The notes under the pieces are model-generated. The model did not search any database, was not told the DNA's origin, and saw only the letters and a list, made by a program, of their open reading frames with translations. A program made the translations under genes and the position numbers. DNA of 49,429 nt, from the NCBI GenBank assembly GCA_001724785.1, contig MEDL01000014.1, positions 1 through 49,429 of the forward strand, read 5' to 3'. The stretch is from Acidovorax sp. SCN 68-22 (GTDB lineage Bacteria; Pseudomonadota; Gammaproteobacteria; Burkholderiales; Burkholderiaceae_C). Below, piece after piece: positions 45,031 to 49,429 of this stretch (position 1 is its first letter; the number at the start of each line of letters is the position of its first letter).

Positions 45031-45090
45031 AGCCAGCCGCGTTCCCGCGCCGGCGGGCGGGCCCCGCCATCGGCCGGGCGGGCCTCTGGG

Positions 45091-45831
45091 TCAGCCGTTC
45101 AACGCGTCCGCGCGCTCCTGCGCGGCGGCAAAGTCCAGGTCGCCGCTGTAGATGGCTCGGCCGCAGATCACGCCTTCAATGCCTTCGCTTTCCACCGCGC
45201 AGAGCTGCTCGATGTCGCGCATGCTGCCGAGGCCCCCCGAGGCAATGACGGGGATGGTGAGCGCCTGGGCGAGCTTGACGGTGGCGTCGATGTTGATGCC
45301 CGAGAGCATGCCGTCGCGGCCGATGTCGGTGTAGACGATGGATTCGACACCCCAGTCCTCGAACTTCCTGGCCAGGTCCACCACCTCGTGGCCGGTGAGC
45401 TTGCTCCAGCCGTCGGTGGCGACCTTGCCGTCCTTGGCGTCCAGGCCAACGATGATGTGCCCGCCGAAGGCCGAGCAGGCGTCCTTCAGGAAGCCGGGGT
45501 TCTTCACGGCGGCGGTGCCGATGATGACGTAGCGCAGGCCGCCATCGATGTATTTCTCGATCGTGTCGAGGTCGCGGATGCCGCCGCCCAGCTGGACGGG
45601 GATGTCCTCGCCCACTTCCTTGAGGATGGATTTGATGGCCTGGTAGTTCTTGGGTTTGCCGGCAAAAGCGCCGTTCAGATCCACCAGGTGCAGGCGCCGC
45701 GCCCCCGCATCAATCCAGCGCCGCGCCATGGCCGCCGGGTCTTCGCCAAAGGTGGTCGATTGGTCCATGTCGCCCTGTTTCAGGCGAACGCAATGGCCGT
45801 CTTTGAGGTCGATGGCGGGAATGAGCAGCAT
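45091..45831 (-). CDS. hisA: ProFAR isomerase (phosphoribosylformimino-AICAR-P isomerase)
   Basis: The protein has 246 residues from ATG 45831 ([17 protein letters not shown]); the ORF-track start includes noise from another frame of hisH. HisA opens the ribose ring of ProFAR to give PRFAR, the substrate of HisFH. The TIM-barrel shows the Asp in PAIDLKDG, the [11 protein letters not shown] and IASGGLGS phosphate sites, and the second catalytic Asp in [13 protein letters not shown]. hisH lies 97 bp upstream with nothing evident in the gap. hisF, normally next, is instead 17.2 kb downstream, beyond the exopolysaccharide locus. Confidence 0.98.
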   Translation of the reverse strand: MLLIPAIDLKDGHCVRLKQGDMDQSTTFGEDPAAMARRWIDAGARRLHLVDLNGAFAGKPKNYQAIKSILKEVGEDIPVQLGGGIRDLDTIEKYIDGGLRYVIIGTAAVKNPGFLKDACSAFGGHIIVGLDAKDGKVATDGWSKLTGHEVVDLARKFEDWGVESIVYTDIGRDGMLSGINIDATVKLAQALTIPVIASGGLGSMRDIEQLCAVESEGIEGVICGRAIYSGDLDFAAAQERADALNG

Positions 45832-45928
45832 GGCAGGTGGTGATTTGGAGGGGCCGGAAAGACAGGCCGGGACAGGCACGAAGTGCTGCGATCCCGGCCA
45901 GGGGCCGGAGGCAGCGGGCGAAATCAGG

Positions 45929-46597
45929 TCAGGGGTTCCAGTGCAGGAAGTTGCGGTACAGCTGGAGCCCCTGGTCGGCGCTCTTTTCGGGGTGGAACTG
46001 GGTGGCGAAGATGTTATCGCGCGCGATCGCTGCCGCAAAGGGCGCGCCGTAGTCGGCCGTACCGGCGCAATGCGCGGCCTGCGCCGGCACGGCGTAATAA
46101 CTGTGCACGAAATAGAAGTAGCTCGCGTCGGGCACGCCGTCCCAGAGCGCGTGCACGCGGCCGCCGTGGACCACCGGGCGCACCTGGTTCCAGCCCATCT
46201 GCGGCACCTTGTAGCGGCTGCCATCCTCCTGCAGGCGGCCGGCCAGGTCGAAGCGCAGCACGTCGCCGGGGATCAGGCCCAGGCCGGGGGTGTCGCCCTC
46301 GGCGCTGTGCGAGAGCAGCATCTGCATGCCGACGCAGACGCCGAACAGCGGCTTGCTCGCCGCCGCCTCCAGCACCGACTCCTGCAGGCCCGAGCCGCGC
46401 AGCTCGCGCATGCAGTCGGGCATGGCGCCCTGCCCCGGCAGCACGATGCGCTCGGCGGCGCGCACTTCCTCCGGGCGGGACGTGACGAGCACGTGCCAGC
46501 CGGTGTTCGCCGCGACGGCCCGCACGGCCTGCGAAACGGAGCGCAGGTTGCCCATGCCGTAATCGACCACTGCCACCGTTTTTGCTTCAATATTCAT
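45929..46597 (-). CDS. hisH: Imidazole glycerol phosphate synthase, glutaminase subunit
   Basis: The protein has 222 residues of the class I glutamine amidotransferase family. The nucleophile Cys is in [13 protein letters not shown], and the His/Glu pair is in [14 protein letters not shown]. It supplies ammonia to HisF. The first seven codons (MNIEAKT) precede the conserved [13 protein letters not shown]. The ATG at 46597 and its upstream leader are inside repeat copy 8, so there is no Shine-Dalgarno sequence and the leader can fold into the repeat hairpin. Its partner hisF is 18 kb away on the same strand, unusual because the two subunits are made in equal amounts. Confidence 0.97.
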   Translation of the reverse strand: MNIEAKTVAVVDYGMGNLRSVSQAVRAVAANTGWHVLVTSRPEEVRAAERIVLPGQGAMPDCMRELRGSGLQESVLEAAASKPLFGVCVGMQMLLSHSAEGDTPGLGLIPGDVLRFDLAGRLQEDGSRYKVPQMGWNQVRPVVHGGRVHALWDGVPDASYFYFVHSYYAVPAQAAHCAGTADYGAPFAAAIARDNIFATQFHPEKSADQGLQLYRNFLHWNP

Positions 46598-46640
46598 AGC
46601 TGCTAGCGCTTACTGAATAAGCGCTGGAGGCACTTTTTGC
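46586..46640. repeat. AGCGCTT hairpin repeat, copy 8, filling the hisB-hisH gap
   Basis: Perfect arms AGCGCTTA (46605-46612) and TAAGCGCT (46618-46625) around loop CTGAA are the same core as copy 1. The hisB TAA stop is directly at its right end and the hisH ATG is inside its left end, so it makes up the whole intergenic space. Confidence 0.88.
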
Positions 46641-47264
46641 TTACAAAACACCTTTGGTGGAAGGAATGCTGCCGGCCGCGCGCGGGTCGCGCTCCACGGC
46701 GGCGCGCAGCGCGCGCCCGAAGGCCTTGAAGGCCGTTTCGCACTGGTGGTGCGCGTTGCTGCCGCGCAGGTTGTCGATGTGCAGCGAAGCGCCCGCGTGG
46801 TTCACGAAGCCCTGGAAGAATTCGTGCGCCAGCTGCGTATCGAACTGCCCGACCATGCCGCTGGTGAAGGCGATGTTCTGCACCAGGCCCGGGCGGCCAG
46901 AGAGGTCGATGACGACGCGCGTGAGCGCTTCGTCCAGCGGCACATAGGCGTGGCCGTAGCGGCGCAAGCCCTTTTTGTCGCCGACCGCGCGCGCCACCGC
47001 CTGGCCCAGCGTGATGCCGACGTCCTCGACGGTGTGGTGGCCGTCGATGTGCAGGTCGCCGTCGGCGCGCACTTCGAGGTCGATCAGGCCGTGGCGGGCG
47101 ATCTGTTCGAGCATGTGGTCGAAGAAGCCGATGCCGGTGGAAAGCTGGGACTGGCCGCTGCCATCGAGGTTGATGCGCACGGTGATGCGCGTCTCGTTGG
47201 TGTTGCGGCTGACTTCCGCAGTGCGGTCCGCATTGGCGGAAGGAACGAGGGCAGAAGAGGTCAT
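46641..47264 (-). CDS. hisB: Imidazoleglycerol-phosphate dehydratase
   Basis: The protein has 207 residues, the monofunctional form without the N-terminal phosphatase domain of the E. coli enzyme. It converts imidazole glycerol phosphate to imidazole acetol phosphate using Mn(II). Metal-ligand motifs are [42 protein letters not shown] and [18 protein letters not shown]. The start at ATG 47264 overlaps the hisC stop by four bases (ATGA); the longer ORF-track start runs through hisC in the wrong frame. The N-terminal 20 residues before ETRITVRI are variable in the family. It is followed by repeat copy 8 and then hisH. Confidence 0.98.
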   Translation of the reverse strand: MTSSALVPSANADRTAEVSRNTNETRITVRINLDGSGQSQLSTGIGFFDHMLEQIARHGLIDLEVRADGDLHIDGHHTVEDVGITLGQAVARAVGDKKGLRRYGHAYVPLDEALTRVVIDLSGRPGLVQNIAFTSGMVGQFDTQLAHEFFQGFVNHAGASLHIDNLRGSNAHHQCETAFKAFGRALRAAVERDPRAAGSIPSTKGVL

Positions 47265-48397
47265 AGCGAAGCCTGAAGGGCGGCCAGCATGCGCGCGTTC
47301 TCGTCGGCGGAGCCCACCGTGAGCCGCAGGCACTGGGCCAGCATGGGATGCATTGTAGAAACGTTCTTGATCAATACCTTGCGCTCGCGCAGGGCGGCGA
47401 AGGTGCGGGCGGCATCCTGCACGCGCACCAGGACCATGTTGGCCTCGCTGTCCCAGCACCGCTCGATGCCGGGCAAGGCGCGGAGCTGCGCCACCAGCGC
47501 GCCGCGCTGGGCGCGCAGCTCGGCCGCCTGGGCGGCGAACACCTCGGCGTGCTCCAGCGCGAACAGCGCCGCCTCGCAGTTGAGCACGCTGACGTTGTAG
47601 GGCGGGCGCACCTTGTCGATCTCGCCCACCAGCCCGGCCGGGCCGATGAGGTAGCCCAGGCGCACGCCGGCCAGGCCGAACTTGGACAGCGTGCGCATCA
47701 GCAGCACATGGCGGTTGCGCGCCGGTTCGGCGCGCATGCGGTCGATCCAGGTGCGGCTGGCGAACGGCTGGTAGGCCTCGTCCATGACCACGATGCCGCC
47801 GACCGCCGCCACGGCGTCGCTGATGCGCTGCACCGCGCCTTCGTCCCACAGCGTGGCCGTGGGGTTGTTGGGGTAGGCGATGTAGGTGATGGCGGGCCGG
47901 TGCTCGGCAATGGCGGCCAGCATGGCGGCCTCGTCGAGTTCGAAGTCCGGCGCCAGCGGCACGCCGACGAAATCGAGGCCCTGCAGTTGCGCGCTCATGG
48001 CGTACATCACGAAGCCGGGCACCGGCGCGAGCACCACCGGGCGCTGGCCGCCGCGCGCCTCGGGCGGGAGCGCGCAGGCGATGGACACCAGGCCGATGAG
48101 CTCGTCCGAGCCGTTGCCGAGGATCAGCGCGTGCCCCTCGGGCATGCCGGCATGGCGCGCCAGCGCCGCACGGAGCACATCGTTGCGGACGCCGGGGTAG
48201 CGGTTGAGCGCCAGCTGCCCCAGGCGCTGGCCGAGCGCGGCCTGCAGCTCGGCGGGCAGGCCGAAGGGGTTCTCCATCGCATCCATCTTGAGCAGGCCGT
48301 CGGCGCCTTGCACCGCATAGGCGTGCATGGCACGCACGTCGGGGCGGATGCGGTCGAGGGGGTTGGGGCCCTTAGAGGGCGCAGCAGCAAGCGTCAT
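47261..48397 (-). CDS. hisC: Histidinol-phosphate aminotransferase
   Basis: The protein has 378 residues, a fold type I PLP enzyme that transaminates imidazole acetol phosphate to histidinol phosphate. The PLP-lysine is in [20 protein letters not shown]. Other landmarks are [39 protein letters not shown] and [12 protein letters not shown]. Its ATG (48397) overlaps the stop codon of the upstream PIN-domain toxin gene (ATGA), while its own stop overlaps hisB. Translation of hisC is thus probably coupled to a toxin gene rather than to hisD, an unusual arrangement. Confidence 0.97.
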   Translation of the reverse strand: MTLAAAPSKGPNPLDRIRPDVRAMHAYAVQGADGLLKMDAMENPFGLPAELQAALGQRLGQLALNRYPGVRNDVLRAALARHAGMPEGHALILGNGSDELIGLVSIACALPPEARGGQRPVVLAPVPGFVMYAMSAQLQGLDFVGVPLAPDFELDEAAMLAAIAEHRPAITYIAYPNNPTATLWDEGAVQRISDAVAAVGGIVVMDEAYQPFASRTWIDRMRAEPARNRHVLLMRTLSKFGLAGVRLGYLIGPAGLVGEIDKVRPPYNVSVLNCEAALFALEHAEVFAAQAAELRAQRGALVAQLRALPGIERCWDSEANMVLVRVQDAARTFAALRERKVLIKNVSTMHPMLAQCLRLTVGSADENARMLAALQASL

Positions 48398-48843
48398 GCG
48401 ACAGATTCCAGTTCATTCGGGGCCACACGAAAAGGGTTGAGGATGGTCACCGCGTCGATCTGCTGCCCGTGCTGCAGGTCCTCACTGAGCAAATGGGTGC
48501 AGCCCGACTGCGCCGCTGCTGCGACGATGAGCGAGTCCCAGTAGCTCAGGCCGAAGCGCGCCTCCACGCCCCAGGCGGTTTCCACCGTCTGGTGGTCGAT
48601 CTGCCAGGGTTGCCAAAGCTGAAAACGGCGCACCTTGGCACGGGCATCGCCTTGCGCCAGGCCCAGCTTTCGCGTGACGTTGACGTAGTACTCGTTGAGC
48701 ACCTGGGTGCTCAGGCGGCCCGCTCGCTGTTGCCACAGCAACAAAAGCCATTCACGCGCCCGAAGCCGCTTGGCCGCGTCTCGCGTGTCGTCGGCATAGA
48801 TCAGCACGTTGGTGTCAACGAAAACGATCAAGCCGCTCGGCAT
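48394..48843 (-). CDS. PIN-domain toxin (VapC-like ribonuclease)
   Basis: The protein has about 149 residues from ATG 48843 (MPSGLIVFVDTN); a GTG at 48855 would add four residues and a TTG closer to IVFVDTN is also possible. The PIN-domain acidic residues are visible: VFVDTNVLIYA, VLNEYYVN, SYWDSLIVAAA and LLSEDLQHG. VapC toxins cut tRNA or rRNA and are held in check by the antitoxin encoded just upstream, here overlapping by about 29 bp. The stop codon overlaps the hisC start. The toxin active site looks intact. Placement inside a his operon suggests it rides on his transcription as well as its own promoter. Confidence 0.87.
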   Translation of the reverse strand: MPSGLIVFVDTNVLIYADDTRDAAKRLRAREWLLLLWQQRAGRLSTQVLNEYYVNVTRKLGLAQGDARAKVRRFQLWQPWQIDHQTVETAWGVEARFGLSYWDSLIVAAAAQSGCTHLLSEDLQHGQQIDAVTILNPFRVAPNELESVA

Positions 48844-49060
48844 AGGTTTCTTCACGGGAGGGATACGGCTGGCCGCTGGACTGGAAGCTGGAGGTGTCGG
48901 CTATCCATTCGTGCATAGCGCGCTGGTAGGCGTCGTCATGACGCATCTTGTCGGCCAGCATTTCACCCACCAGCCGCGACACACTGGTGTTGCGCTTGGC
49001 CGCCTCGATGCGCACCCACTCCAGCGCCGCATGGTCCACGGTGATGGTGACATTTTTCAT
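48815..49060 (-). CDS. Ribbon-helix-helix (CopG-like) antitoxin
   Basis: The protein has 81 residues. The N-terminal MKNVTITVDHAALEWVRIEAAKRNTSVSRLVGEML is a classic ribbon-helix-helix fold: a beta strand for DNA contact, then two helices. The remaining 40 residues would wrap the toxin. It overlaps the PIN toxin gene in the next frame, the usual antitoxin-first order. An inverted repeat with a candidate -10 box lies 8-35 bp upstream of the ATG, fitting autoregulation. It resembles the DUF6364-type antitoxins paired with PIN toxins; the exact family name is uncertain. Confidence 0.85.
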   Translation of the reverse strand: MKNVTITVDHAALEWVRIEAAKRNTSVSRLVGEMLADKMRHDDAYQRAMHEWIADTSSFQSSGQPYPSREETYAERLDRFR

Positions 49061-49067
49061 GGCACCG

Positions 49068-49095
49068 ATAGTACACGAAATTCGTGTAACACGAA
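49068..49095 (-). promoter_or_regulatory. Autoregulatory operator/promoter of the toxin-antitoxin module
   Basis: Perfect arms ACACGAA (49073-49079) and TTCGTGT (49081-49087) are followed by another ACACGAA (49089-49095). On the minus strand TACTAT (RC of 49068-49073) is a possible -10 box overlapping the repeat, 8 bp before the antitoxin ATG. Tandem half-sites are what ribbon-helix-helix dimers bind. Confidence 0.55.
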
Positions 49096-49147
49096 TTTCT
49101 TGTGAAAAGTACGGAGAACTGGTCGGATGGAGGATGACGTTGCAGCC

Positions 49148-49429
49148 TTACTTCAGCCGCACCTCGGCGGCCTGCGCATGCGCCTGCAGGCCTTCCCCAT
49201 AGGCCAGCGTGGCGGCAATCGGCCCCAGCACCTGCGCGCCGGCCGGGCTCACCCCGATGATGCTGCTGCGCTTCTGGAAGTCGTACACGCCCAGGGGCGA
49301 GGAAAAGCGCGCCGTGCCGCTGGTGGGCAACACATGGTTGGGGCCGGCGCAGTAGTCGCCCAGGCTTTCGCTGGTGTAGGCCCCGAGGAAGATGGCGCCC
49401 GCGTGCCGGAGCAGCGGCTCCCAGCGGTG
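49148..49429 (-). CDS. hisD: Histidinol dehydrogenase, C-terminal part (5' end outside window)
   Basis: The last 93 codons are present and the frame is open to the window edge. HisD oxidises histidinol to histidine in two NAD-dependent, zinc-dependent steps. Seen here are the segment [27 protein letters not shown], then [18 protein letters not shown] and the terminal [15 protein letters not shown], all typical of the HisD C-terminus including the zinc/substrate-site His of GPNHVLPT. The antitoxin gene starts 87 bp downstream, where hisC would normally follow directly. Confidence 0.96.
   Translation of the reverse strand, partial: HRWEPLLRHAGAIFLGAYTSESLGDYCAGPNHVLPTSGTARFSSPLGVYDFQKRSSIIGVSPAGAQVLGPIAATLAYGEGLQAHAQAAEVRLK

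Larger units (their letters stand above)
44637..45090. other. 454-bp gap between wecB and hisA
   Basis: No coding sequence is supported. It holds an AT-rich patch (about 44765-44830) with a candidate promoter and two small palindromes, then GC-rich DNA, and a weak terminator-like hairpin after hisA. It is the right-hand junction of the exopolysaccharide insert. No direct repeat shared with the left junction, att-like site or tRNA fragment was found by eye. Confidence 0.6.

Noticed and set aside
27852-45090. Prophage, integrative element or IS-borne island
   Set aside because: No integrase, transposase, phage structural gene, tRNA or flanking direct repeat was found by eye, so the vehicle of insertion is left open.

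Overview
The window reads as chromosome of a high-GC betaproteobacterium of the family Comamonadaceae (Burkholderiales; the Acidovorax/Alicycliphilus type). This rests on the extreme G/C third-position codon use, the style of the RNase E tail, the gene content (YfaS/PbpC, DUF3034 with a truncated haemoglobin, argH-algZ-algR, a his operon), and a short palindromic intergenic repeat of a kind I associate with that family. The genus cannot be fixed from the sequence. No rRNA, tRNA, transposase, integrase or CRISPR array was seen.

Layout. 1-4 kb, plus strand: the 3' end of rne, then yaaA, a prolyl-4-hydroxylase-like dioxygenase and queF. 4-20.6 kb, mostly minus strand: a PAS-containing chemoreceptor, dinB, a coupled DUF3034/secreted truncated haemoglobin pair, an FMN L-lactate dehydrogenase, and a yfaS-pbpC-diguanylate cyclase series. 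20.7-27 kb: katE plus a ferritin-like gene, argH, and a divergent AlgZ/AlgR-type two-component pair. 27.0-49.4 kb: a histidine biosynthesis operon on the minus strand (hisD-[toxin/antitoxin]-hisC-hisB-hisH-hisA ... hisF) that is split between hisA and hisF by about 17 kb of exopolysaccharide genes.

The most notable system is this inserted exopolysaccharide locus. A tightly coupled eight-gene minus-strand operon encodes UDP-GlcNAc 2-epimerase (WecB), a BcsB-like periplasmic subunit, an NfrB-type glycosyltransferase with a C-terminal MshEN domain expected to bind c-di-GMP, an NfrA-type TPR/beta-barrel outer-membrane protein, two AlgX/AlgJ-like SGNH-type proteins, an AlgI/DltB-type MBOAT acyltransferase and an AlgF-like protein. 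Converging on it from the plus strand are a DUF4434 lipoprotein, an acyl-CoA dehydrogenase (frameshifted in this copy), a phosphopantetheinyl carrier protein and a DltA-like adenylating enzyme. My reading is a c-di-GMP-gated, probably ManNAc-containing exopolysaccharide. It appears to carry both an alginate-type O-acylation machine and a Dlt-like aminoacyl/acyl activation arm. The parts are recognisable families; the combination is what deserves follow-up.

A second thread is a family of about 55-60 bp hairpin repeats (core AGCGCTT/AAGCGCT), with eight copies visible. All lie in the core-genome part and none in the 17 kb insert. Copies supply or abut start and stop codons (prolyl hydroxylase, queF, cyclase, argH, hisH, hisB). 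Two lie in frame inside coding sequences (pbpC and yfaS). One sits between algR and hisF, where gene order departs from the usual algR-hemC arrangement. A CopG/VapC-like toxin-antitoxin module is wedged between hisD and hisC, and its toxin stop codon overlaps the hisC start codon.
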